Shown: positions 1-5,536 of the stretch, piece after piece | How the letters are laid out: the number at the start of each line of letters is the position of its first letter | Numbering within the stretch: the stretch's first letter is position 1 | DNA from: Pseudomonadota bacterium | Lineage (GTDB): Bacteria > Pseudomonadota > Gammaproteobacteria > Burkholderiales > Thiobacillaceae | Assembly (NCBI GenBank): GCA_021821425.1 | Contig: JAKACL010000195.1 | Location: 1-5,600, forward strand | DNA length: 5,600 nt | Reading direction: 5' to 3' | Position numbers and translations under genes: made by a program | The notes under the pieces: model-generated | Seen by the model: only the letters and a program-made list of their open reading frames with translations | What the model was told of the DNA's origin: nothing | Databases searched by the model: none

Positions 1-38
1 GACGAATTGATCCCGCTGGCAGGTTTCATCGTGCCGGA

Positions 39-2588
39 TCAACCCGTTCCGGTATCGAGCAGGCGGGCAAACTCCTCGGCGGACACGGGTTGGCTGAAAT
101 GAAAGCCCTGTCCTTCGTCGCATTGTCGGGCCTGCAGGAAGGCCAGCTGTGCCTGCGTTTCCACGCCCTCGGCAATGACCCGCTGCTTGAGGTTTCTTCC
201 CATGCCGATCACGGCGCCCACGATGGTCGCGTCGTCCGCATCGGTGGCGATGTCGCGCACGAAAGACTGATCGATTTTAAGGGTGTCGATCGGGAAGCGC
301 TTGAGGTAGCTCAGGCTTGAATAGCCGGTGCCGAAATCATCGATGGCGAGCTGCACGCCCATGTCCTTCAGGGCCGGCAAGACCGAAGCCGACGCGTCGA
401 CGTCTCGCATCAGGATGCTTTCGGTCAGTTCCAGTTCGAGGTAGCGCGGCTCCAGCCCGGTTTCATTCAGGATCAGGGCCAGGCTGCCGAGAAAAGCCTC
501 ATGCCTGAACTCCACTGCGGATATGTTGACCGACACGGGCACAGCGGGCAGGCCCGCATCCAGCCAGGCCTTGACCTGTCTGCAGGCCTCGCGCAGCGCC
601 CACTGACCGATCGGCACGATCAGGCCGTTTTCTTCGGCGATCGGCACAAACTGCGCCGGCATGATCAGGCCGAATTCCGGGTCCTGCCAGCGAATCAGCG
701 CTTCCGAGCCTGTCATCATGCCGGTCGCCAGATTGACCTTGGGCTGGTAATGCAGCACGAATTCTCCCCGCCTCAAGGCGCGGCGCAGGCTTTTGTCGAT
801 ATGCAGCCGGCGGATCGCACGGGTGTTCATGTCGGCCCGGAAGAACTGGTAATTGTCGCGGCCGCTGGCCTTGGCGTGGTACATCGCGGTGTCCGCGTTC
901 TGCATCAGGACATCCACGCCGTCGCCGTCGTCGGGAAAGATGCTGATGCCGATGCTCAGGCTGACATGGAGTTCGTGACTGTCGATCAGATGCGGAACCG
1001 ACAGCGCGGCGCGCAGGGCCTCGGCAACGTGGGCGGCATCCTGGGGCTGGCCGATTTCGGCGAGCAGGATCACGAATTCGTCGCCGCCCTGGCGGCAGAT
1101 CGTGTCGGTGGCGCGTACGCAGCCTGCCAGCCGGTTTGCGACCGACTGCAGCAACCGGTCGCCGACCGCATGCCCCAGCGAATCGTTGATGTGCTTGAAA
1201 TGATCGAGGTCGATGAAGAGCAGGCCGACCTGTTTGCGGTGCCGCTCGGCCAGCCTGATCGCGTGGGAAAACCGCTCCGTCAGCAGCAGCCGGTTGGGCA
1301 GGCTGGTCAGAAAATCGTGCTGGGCGAGGTGGGCCATCTCCAGCGCCATGGCGCGCGACGCGCTGACGTCATGGAACACGATGACCGAGCCGATGACCTG
1401 GCCGCTGCGGTTGTGGATGGGCGCGGCGGAATCCTCGATCGCGGCTTCGGTTCCGTCGCGGCGGACCAGCACGCAGTTGGTGGCCAGCTCGACGGTCCTG
1501 TTTTGCGTGATGGCCTGCAGCATCGGGTTGGTGCCCGGCAGGCGCGTGGTGCTGTCCAGCAGCTTGAATACCGACGTCACCGGCTGGCCGAGCGCGTCCG
1601 CGCACGACCAGCCGGTCATGGCTTCCGCCTTCGGGTTCAGGTAGGTGACGACGCCTGCAAGGTCGGTGGTCAGCACCGCATCGCCGATGGAGTTGAGTGT
1701 TACCTGGGCGCGTTCCTTTTCCGCGAACAGGGATTCTTCCGCATCCAGCAAAACCCGCTCTGCCGATTTGCGCTCGGTGACATCCTCGACCGTTTGCACC
1801 CGGCCGAACGATTGCCTGCCGTTGAGCATGACAGCGCTGCTGACGCGGGTCCAGACAATGCGCGCGTCGTGCTGCAGGAAACGAAACTCCGTCTGGAAAG
1901 GCGCCTCGCCGTGCGCCGCGCTGCGCCACTCGTCCAGAACGCGGCCGCGGTCCTCCGGGTGGATCGCGGTGCTCCAGTTGGTGCCCAGCGTCTGTTCGAG
2001 CGTCAGGCCGGAAATTTTCTGATACGCCGCGTTGGTATACGTGCAGCTTCCGTTCGTGTCGGAGACGAAAATCCCCAGCGGGGACGCGTCGCTGATGGCG
2101 CGAAAGCGCGCTTCGCTGATCTGCAGCGCGCTGCGGGAAGCCTTGCGGTCGATGACGTAGCGCAGGGCGCGCGGCAGCCAGTGAGCGTCGACATGGCCTT
2201 TGGAGAGGTAATCGTGAGCGCCGCGCAGCATGGCCTGCTGCGCGGTGTCTTCGTCGGTCAGCCCGCTGAGGACCAGAATCAGCGTATCCGGCGCAGCCTG
2301 GAGCACCTGGTCGAACGTTTCGAGGCCGCTGCCGTCCGGCAACGTCAGATCGAGCAGTATCACTTCGAAGTCGTCGTGTGCAAGGCGCTGGATCGCATCG
2401 GACAGGCAGGTCGCCCACTCGACGTGGAAGGGCTTGTTGCCCGTTCCCGCAAGCGCATCCTGGATCAGCCGCGCATCGGCCACATCGTCCTCGATCAGCA
2501 GTACCCGGGTCGCGGCCTCGGCGACGGGCTCCTGCGGGGCCATGGCGGCGCCCCGGGCGGCCGGTGCGTCAGGTTGCATCGGGCTCAT
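39..2588 (-). CDS. Response regulator with receiver, two PAS, GGDEF and EAL domains (c-di-GMP synthase/phosphodiesterase)
   Basis: An 849-residue cytoplasmic signalling protein predicted to make and/or degrade cyclic di-GMP when its receiver is phosphorylated. Domains in order: CheY-like receiver (about 28-146) with acidic pocket E33/D34/D35, phospho-acceptor D80, S108 and K130; PAS with PAC (about 158-273); second PAS (about 291-412); GGDEF (about 420-582) with an intact GGDEF motif at 501-505 and an RxxD inhibitory site at R492-D495, five residues upstream; EAL (about 595-845) with E629-A630-L631, N688, E720, D750/D751, K771, E807 and Q827. No transmembrane segment is seen, so input should be soluble, through a partner kinase and possibly PAS ligands. 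With both catalytic sites apparently complete, the net activity cannot be read from sequence. It lies 15 nt downstream of the exported-protein gene on the same strand. The start is uncertain: M1 has no well-placed Shine-Dalgarno, and M4 (2579) and M16 (2543) are alternatives that all keep the receiver whole. The domain assignment is secure. Confidence 0.96.
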   Translation of the reverse strand: MSPMQPDAPAARGAAMAPQEPVAEAATRVLLIEDDVADARLIQDALAGTGNKPFHVEWATCLSDAIQRLAHDDFEVILLDLTLPDGSGLETFDQVLQAAPDTLILVLSGLTDEDTAQQAMLRGAHDYLSKGHVDAHWLPRALRYVIDRKASRSALQISEARFRAISDASPLGIFVSDTNGSCTYTNAAYQKISGLTLEQTLGTNWSTAIHPEDRGRVLDEWRSAAHGEAPFQTEFRFLQHDARIVWTRVSSAVMLNGRQSFGRVQTVEDVTERKSAERVLLDAEESLFAEKERAQVTLNSIGDAVLTTDLAGVVTYLNPKAEAMTGWSCADALGQPVTSVFKLLDSTTRLPGTNPMLQAITQNRTVELATNCVLVRRDGTEAAIEDSAAPIHNRSGQVIGSVIVFHDVSASRAMALEMAHLAQHDFLTSLPNRLLLTERFSHAIRLAERHRKQVGLLFIDLDHFKHINDSLGHAVGDRLLQSVANRLAGCVRATDTICRQGGDEFVILLAEIGQPQDAAHVAEALRAALSVPHLIDSHELHVSLSIGISIFPDDGDGVDVLMQNADTAMYHAKASGRDNYQFFRADMNTRAIRRLHIDKSLRRALRRGEFVLHYQPKVNLATGMMTGSEALIRWQDPEFGLIMPAQFVPIAEENGLIVPIGQWALREACRQVKAWLDAGLPAVPVSVNISAVEFRHEAFLGSLALILNETGLEPRYLELELTESILMRDVDASASVLPALKDMGVQLAIDDFGTGYSSLSYLKRFPIDTLKIDQSFVRDIATDADDATIVGAVIGMGRNLKQRVIAEGVETQAQLAFLQARQCDEGQGFHFSQPVSAEEFARLLDTGTG

Positions 2589-2603
2589 GCCTGGCCCGAT
2601 GTC

Positions 2604-3038
2604 TCAGCGTCCAGGCCCCGCACCGTTGTTGCGGTGCGTGTCCTGGCGCCCCTTGTCCTTCCGGTCGTCGCGGCGGTCATCCCGCCGGTCGTCGCCGCGG
2701 CTGCTGTGCTGCTGCCTGTAACGCGGCGCGTATTCCTGGCTGTACCAGTTGTTCTGCACGAAGTAGACGCGTTCATTGCAGGCGTTGTACTTGCGACAGT
2801 ATTTGGGCCAGTTCCTGGCGTGGCCGGGCGGCACGTTCATGTAAATGGGCGGGCGCTGCATGGCCGAGCGATACATCACGCGGGGGTCACGGTAGATCAG
2901 GCGGGGCGTAGGGTAGCCGCCGATATCGAGGCGTCCGTAGAAGCCGGGCTCGCCGATGCTGATCGATACGCCGACATCGGCGGCGAATATCGGGGTGCTG
3001 GCAAAGGCCAGTGCGACTGCAATGAGTAAATTCTTCAT
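2604..3038 (-). CDS. Small exported protein of unknown function with Arg/Asp-rich C-terminal tail
   Basis: A 144-residue protein. Residues 1-19/20 form a Sec signal peptide: K3 after the start, a Leu/Ile/Val/Ala-rich core, and likely cleavage after A19 or A20. The mature part has a short beta-like stretch (VGVSISIG), a region rich in Pro, Tyr and Arg, two cysteines at 81 and 87 that could form a disulfide in the periplasm, an aromatic segment (about 91-107), and a highly charged tail at about 114-136 built from repeated Asp-Asp-Arg-Arg units. There is no lipobox and no second membrane segment, so it should be periplasmic or secreted. The general look matches uncharacterised short Tyr/Pro-rich exported proteins found in betaproteobacteria. 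I know of no assigned function. The start at 3038 is chosen over an upstream in-frame ATG (3158) because it places the signal peptide at the N-terminus and has a good GGAG at 7 nt. It is probably co-transcribed with the downstream GGDEF-EAL regulator. Confidence 0.88.
   Translation of the reverse strand: MKNLLIAVALAFASTPIFAADVGVSISIGEPGFYGRLDIGGYPTPRLIYRDPRVMYRSAMQRPPIYMNVPPGHARNWPKYCRKYNACNERVYFVQNNWYSQEYAPRYRQQHSSRGDDRRDDRRDDRKDKGRQDTHRNNGAGPGR
2661..2696. repeat. 12-bp imperfect tandem repeat in the Arg/Asp tail
   Basis: Three 12-bp units (2661-2672, 2673-2684, 2685-2696), each close to CCGGTCGTCGCG on the plus strand, encode the Asp-Asp-Arg-Arg/Lys units at residues 116-127 of the minus-strand exported protein. 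Units differ at several positions, so the array is not freshly expanded. Whole-unit gain or loss would keep the reading frame. Confidence 0.8.
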
Positions 3039-3045
3039 GGTGGAT

Positions 3046-3049
3046 CTCC
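3046..3049 (-). promoter_or_regulatory. Ribosome binding site of the small exported protein
   Basis: GGAG on the minus strand ends 7 nt before the ATG at 3038. It decides this start over the upstream in-frame ATG at 3158, which would add 40 unconserved-looking residues in front of the signal peptide. Confidence 0.75.
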
Positions 3050-3347
3050 GGGAAGGATGCTTCGGATGAATGACAGCACCTGCGATCAGGCTACGCGCAG
3101 GCCCCCTGTCGATCTGTGCGCTGGCGCGCTTAGGTCGGCTCGTTCGGATGCCGGGCATGCCTCGTCATGTCTCGTCCGCAACGACATTGCCGGATCTGCG
3201 TTGCGTTATCGGGCGGCAATGTTCGCCAGCGCACGGAACGGCCGGCGACATGGGCCTATGCTGCGAATCTTCCGGCCCCGACATTCCCTGTCGATCCGGT
3301 TTGCCCGCGACGGGCCGATGCGCGCCGCGCCAGAATTTCCCACTTTC

Positions 3348-3353
3348 AAAGGA
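3348..3353 (+). promoter_or_regulatory. Ribosome binding site of the collagen-like lipoprotein
   Basis: AAAGGA ends 6 nt before the ATG at 3360. It fixes the start there and argues against a longer frame from 3057, which would bury the lipoprotein signal peptide behind about 100 residues. Confidence 0.8.
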
Positions 3354-3359
3354 TGCACC

Positions 3360-3644
3360 ATGAACCATGCCCTACTGATTTCTGCCGTGCTTGCAACGCT
3401 GAGCCTGGCCGCCTGCGACCGGCCGACCGTCGTCAATGTGCCAGCCACGCCTGTCGCGGTGCCGGGCCCCGCGGGTCCGCAAGGCGAAGCCGGCAGCCCG
3501 GGGGCGACCGGCTACCAGGGCGAAACCGGCAGGCAGGGCGCAACGGGCTACCAGGGTAGCGAAGGCGTCCAGGGCGAGACCGGCGCAACCGGCGAAACCG
3601 GCGGTGAAACCACGGTAATCGTGGTCCCCCCGCAGACGAACTGA
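3360..3644 (+). CDS. Small collagen-like (Gly-X-Y repeat) lipoprotein
   Basis: A 94-residue predicted lipoprotein. Residues 1-18 are a signal peptide ending in a lipobox (LAAC) with the lipidated cysteine at C19. A short linker rich in Val, Pro and Thr (about 20-35) leads to 16 uninterrupted Gly-X-Y triplets (36-83), and a hydrophobic tail (ETTVIVVPP) closes the protein. The triplets are poor in proline after the first few and rich in Glu, Gln and Thr. A 12-residue unit beginning GATGYQ is repeated imperfectly at 48-59 and 60-71. Such repeats can form a collagen-type triple helix, so a membrane-anchored trimer is plausible but unproven. Asp follows the cysteine. By the E. coli Lol +2 rule this would favour inner-membrane retention, though the rule is not certain in other groups. 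It is the first gene of a likely operon with the DUF3309-type and phospholipase D genes. The function is unknown. Confidence 0.9.
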   Translation: MNHALLISAVLATLSLAACDRPTVVNVPATPVAVPGPAGPQGEAGSPGATGYQGETGRQGATGYQGSEGVQGETGATGETGGETTVIVVPPQTN

Positions 3645-3660
3645 ATCCACTCAGCCAGAC

Positions 3661-3665
3661 GAGGA
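3661..3665 (+). promoter_or_regulatory. Ribosome binding site of the DUF3309-type gene
   Basis: GAGGA is placed 7 nt before the ATG at 3673. It supports translation of this very short gene, which would otherwise be easy to dismiss. Confidence 0.8.
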
Positions 3666-3672
3666 ACGCATC

Positions 3673-3828
3673 ATGCTCGGAACCATCCTGTTGGTCATAC
3701 TGATCCTGTTGCTGATCGGTGCCTTTCCGAACTGGTCGCATAGCCGCAGCTGGGGTTACGGCCCCAGCGGCGGCCTCGGCCTGGTGCTGATCATTGTCAT
3801 CGTGCTGCTGTTGACAGGGCGGTTATGA
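3673..3828 (+). CDS. DUF3309-type two-helix membrane miniprotein
   Basis: A 51-residue protein starting MLGTILLVIL and ending LLLTGRL with a TGA at 3826-3828. The first hydrophobic helix spans about residues 2-17. A central Trp/Ser/Gly-rich loop (about 18-35, containing PNWSHSRSWGYGPSGG) follows, then a second hydrophobic helix (about 35-48) with Arg50 near the end. This layout and the SRSWGYGPSGG motif match the DUF3309 family of about 50-residue proteins, widespread in proteobacteria and of unknown function. It probably sits in the inner membrane as a hairpin. The gene lies 28 nt after the collagen-like lipoprotein stop and 53 nt before the phospholipase D start, on the same strand, so co-transcription is likely. 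The family assignment is from recognised sequence pattern. The role is unknown. Confidence 0.9.
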   Translation: MLGTILLVILILLLIGAFPNWSHSRSWGYGPSGGLGLVLIIVIVLLLTGRL

Positions 3829-3829
3829 C

Positions 3830-3848
3830 GCATGGCTCCGCGCCATGC
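3830..3848 (+). other. Short inverted repeat between DUF3309-type and phospholipase D genes
   Basis: GCATGGC-TCCGC-GCCATGC forms a perfect 7-bp stem with a 5-nt loop, starting 2 nt after the DUF3309-type stop codon. No T-tract follows, so it is unlikely to be an intrinsic terminator. It could protect the upstream mRNA end or reduce expression of the distal gene, or it could be chance in GC-rich sequence. Confidence 0.4.
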
Positions 3849-3881
3849 TGCTGAAGCCGTCCTGCGTGGCGTGTTCGTCCG

Positions 3882-5306
3882 ATGGCCTGGATGACTTCTG
3901 AATCGCCGCCCAGGCGACTGATTGTGCGCCATGGCCTGCGGCATGGAACGGCCGTGGGCCTGTTCGTTCTGGCCGGTTGCAGCAGTTTGCCTACCCTCGT
4001 TCCCGACCTGGCGCGGGATGGGCCGCCGGTACGGCTGGAAGGCGCGCGCGGCGAGCTGTCGGTCGCGCACAGCCAGGCAGTTCTCGCCCGGCTGGGCAGT
4101 GCGGACACCGGGATCTTCGCGCATCATCTGGCGCGCGAAGAAGCCATCGTCGGCAGTCCGCTGACCACCGGCAACCAGGTGCAGCTGCTGCAGGACGGGC
4201 CGGCCACCTACCAGGCCATGTACGCCGCCATCCTGGCCGCGCGCGACCACATCAACATGGAAACCTACATCCTCGATGACGACGAGGTCGGTCAGCGCTT
4301 TGCCGAGGCGCTCATCGCCCGCCAGCGCGAGGGGGTGCAGATCAATCTGATCCGCGACAGCGTAGGCACGCTCGACACGCCGACGGTTTTTTTCCAGCAG
4401 CTCATCGATAGTGGCGTGAACGTGCTCGAGTTCAACCCCATCAACCCGCTGTCGGCGCGCAAGGAATGGACGCTGAACCAGCGCGACCACCGCAAGTTGC
4501 TGATCGTCGATGGCCACACGGCTTTCCTCGGCGGCATCAACATCAGCGGCGTCTATTCGGGCAGCTCGTTCCGCCACCGGTCGCGCAGCAAGGCGCACAG
4601 CAAGGCCGACGGCAACGTGGCGTGGCGCGACACCGACCTGAAACTGCAGGGCCCGGTGGTGGCCGAGCTGCAGAAGCTTTTTCTCGCCACCTGGGAAAAG
4701 CAGGCAGGCGTGCCCTTGGCCGGGAAAAACTATTTTCCGCCGCTTGCACACGACGGTCCGCATGTGGTGCGCGCCATCGGCAGTTCGCCCGACGAGCCCT
4801 TCAGCCTGATTTATGCCACGCTGATCTCGGCCATCTCCAGCGCGGAAGCGAGCGTCCTTCTGACCAATGCCTATTTCGTCCCCGACCCGCAACTGCTCGA
4901 TGCGCTCGAAGCCGCTGCCAGTCGGGGGGTGGAGGTGACGCTGATCCTGCCCAGCCAGACCGATTCCTGGCTGGTGTTTCACGCCGGCCGCAATTACTAC
5001 GACCGCCTGCTGCGCGCCGGGGTGAACATCCACGAGCGGCAGGGCGTGCTGCTGCATTCCAAGACTGCGCTGATCGATGGCGTCTGGGCCACGGTCGGCT
5101 CGACCAATCTCGACTGGCGCAGTTTCCTGCACAATTACGAGCTGAACGCGGTGGTGCTGGGGCCGGACTTTGGCCGTCAGGTAAAGGCGATGTTCGACAA
5201 GGATCTGGCCGCATCTGAAACCATCACGCTCGAGAAGTGGCAGCGGCGTCCGCTCGATATGCGCGTCAAGGAATGGTTTGCGCGGGTCTGGGAATACTGG
5301 CTGTGA
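3882..5306 (+). CDS. Phospholipase D-family lipoprotein, cardiolipin synthase-like
   Basis: A 474-residue member of the phospholipase D superfamily with the two HxKxxxxD catalytic motifs: H203/K205/D210 followed by GGIN (217-220), and H392/K394/D399 followed by GSTN (406-409). Both sites are complete. The overall layout matches bacterial cardiolipin synthases of the ClsA/B/C group, which join phosphatidyl groups to make cardiolipin. Transphosphatidylation or phospholipid hydrolysis at the membrane is therefore the likely activity, but the substrate cannot be read directly. Instead of the two N-terminal helices of ClsA it has a lipoprotein-type signal (hydrophobic core about 22-31, lipobox LAGC, C33 followed by Ser), predicting a lipid-anchored periplasmic-facing enzyme. 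A basic stretch (about 230-241, RHRSRSKAHSK) lies between the motifs. The start is uncertain: ATG 3882 and ATG 3891 lack a clear Shine-Dalgarno, and GTG 3924 would give an ordinary 18-residue signal before the cysteine. An in-frame stop at 3852 excludes longer forms. Confidence 0.93.
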   Translation: MAWMTSESPPRRLIVRHGLRHGTAVGLFVLAGCSSLPTLVPDLARDGPPVRLEGARGELSVAHSQAVLARLGSADTGIFAHHLAREEAIVGSPLTTGNQVQLLQDGPATYQAMYAAILAARDHINMETYILDDDEVGQRFAEALIARQREGVQINLIRDSVGTLDTPTVFFQQLIDSGVNVLEFNPINPLSARKEWTLNQRDHRKLLIVDGHTAFLGGINISGVYSGSSFRHRSRSKAHSKADGNVAWRDTDLKLQGPVVAELQKLFLATWEKQAGVPLAGKNYFPPLAHDGPHVVRAIGSSPDEPFSLIYATLISAISSAEASVLLTNAYFVPDPQLLDALEAAASRGVEVTLILPSQTDSWLVFHAGRNYYDRLLRAGVNIHERQGVLLHSKTALIDGVWATVGSTNLDWRSFLHNYELNAVVLGPDFGRQVKAMFDKDLAASETITLEKWQRRPLDMRVKEWFARVWEYWL

Positions 5307-5405
5307 GCCTGCGTCCGCGCCCCGCTGGTCGTGACGGGCAGGAACGTAAACGGGCGCGCTCGGTCAGAAAAAAGCGCATGCCTGCGCGAACTTCTCGGAG
5401 CCGCA

Positions 5406-5421
5406 TCGCCCGATTGGGCGA
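5406..5421. other. Small stem-loop TCGCCC-GATT-GGGCGA
   Basis: A perfect 6-bp GC-rich stem with a 4-nt loop, 8 nt before a longer hairpin. No T-run follows on either strand. It may act together with its neighbour at the end of the phospholipase D transcript. Confidence 0.45.
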
Positions 5422-5428
5422 GTAATGG

Positions 5429-5463
5429 GCCCGCCGGACGTCTGTTGCAGACGCCCGGCGGGC
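5429..5463. terminator. Long GC-rich hairpin, possible transcript end of the phospholipase D operon
   Basis: GCCCGCCGG pairs with CCGGCGGGC, and inside these CGTCTG pairs with CAGACG around a TTG loop. That gives 15 pairs with a single A/C mismatch. It begins 122 nt after the phospholipase D stop, a reasonable place for the 3' end of the transcript. No T-tract follows on either strand, so a classic intrinsic terminator is not shown. A T-less terminator, an RNA-stabilising 3' end, or a copy of a dispersed palindromic repeat are alternatives. Confidence 0.5.
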
Positions 5464-5525
5464 TGGATAAAGCGGGCGATGCATACTGCATCTTTGCCTG
5501 TATTCGAAGCACCTTTAACAGAACT

Positions 5526-5529
5526 GGAG
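5526..5529 (+). promoter_or_regulatory. Ribosome binding site of the partial exported-protein gene
   Basis: GGAG sits 7 nt before the ATG at 5537. This supports the truncated frame as a true gene start despite only 21 codons being visible. Confidence 0.75.
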
Positions 5530-5536
5530 TGATCCC

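Larger units (their letters stand above)
3039..3359. other. Divergent intergenic region (321 bp)
   Basis: This gap lies between two divergently read genes and must hold promoters for both directions unless transcription enters from further away. I see no convincing sigma-70 -35/-10 pair. The best minus-strand candidate is TCGACA near 3107-3112, but only weak -10 matches lie at the right distance. A short GCCCG-CGA-CGGGC stem lies near 3302-3314. An 11-bp sequence, CCCTGTCGATC, occurs twice (3104-3114 and 3286-3296), possibly by chance. No tRNA, small RNA gene or credible coding frame is apparent. Short frames in this gap lack ribosome binding sites and recognisable domains. Confidence 0.6.
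5307..5536. other. Intergenic region with two hairpins (230 bp)
   Basis: This gap follows the phospholipase D gene and precedes the next exported-protein gene. It holds a small stem-loop (5406-5421), a long one (5429-5463), and a 15-bp imperfect palindrome, GATGC-ATACT-GCATC (5478-5492), which could be a regulatory site or chance. I found no clear sigma-70 promoter in front of 5537. Short open frames crossing this region have no supporting signals. Confidence 0.55.

Noticed and set aside
1..29. Possible start of a minus-strand gene at an ATG (position 29) 9 nt after the response regulator stop
   Set aside because: Fewer than ten codons are visible and there is no good Shine-Dalgarno, so it cannot be supported within this window.
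501..3029. 842-codon open frame on the plus strand antisense to the response regulator and the small exported protein
   Set aside because: It mirrors two well-supported minus-strand genes, has no recognisable domain and crosses their junction. Long antisense frames are expected from GC-rich codon usage.
3107..3140. TCGACA as a -35 box for the minus-strand genes
   Set aside because: No sequence close to TATAAT lies 16-18 nt downstream on that strand. The best candidate matches only three of six bases.
3104..3296. 11-bp direct repeat CCCTGTCGATC in the divergent intergenic region (3104-3114 and 3286-3296)
   Set aside because: Only two copies 182 bp apart, with no symmetry and no match to an operator I know. 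Chance is a sufficient explanation.
3057..3359. N-terminal extension of the collagen-like protein from an upstream in-frame ATG at 3057
   Set aside because: It would place about 100 residues without recognisable features before a canonical lipoprotein signal. The ATG at 3360 has a good ribosome binding site.
3756..5132. 458-codon open frame on the minus strand antisense to the phospholipase D gene
   Set aside because: The opposite strand encodes a complete enzyme with both HKD motifs. The antisense product shows no domain or ribosome binding site and is a codon-bias shadow.
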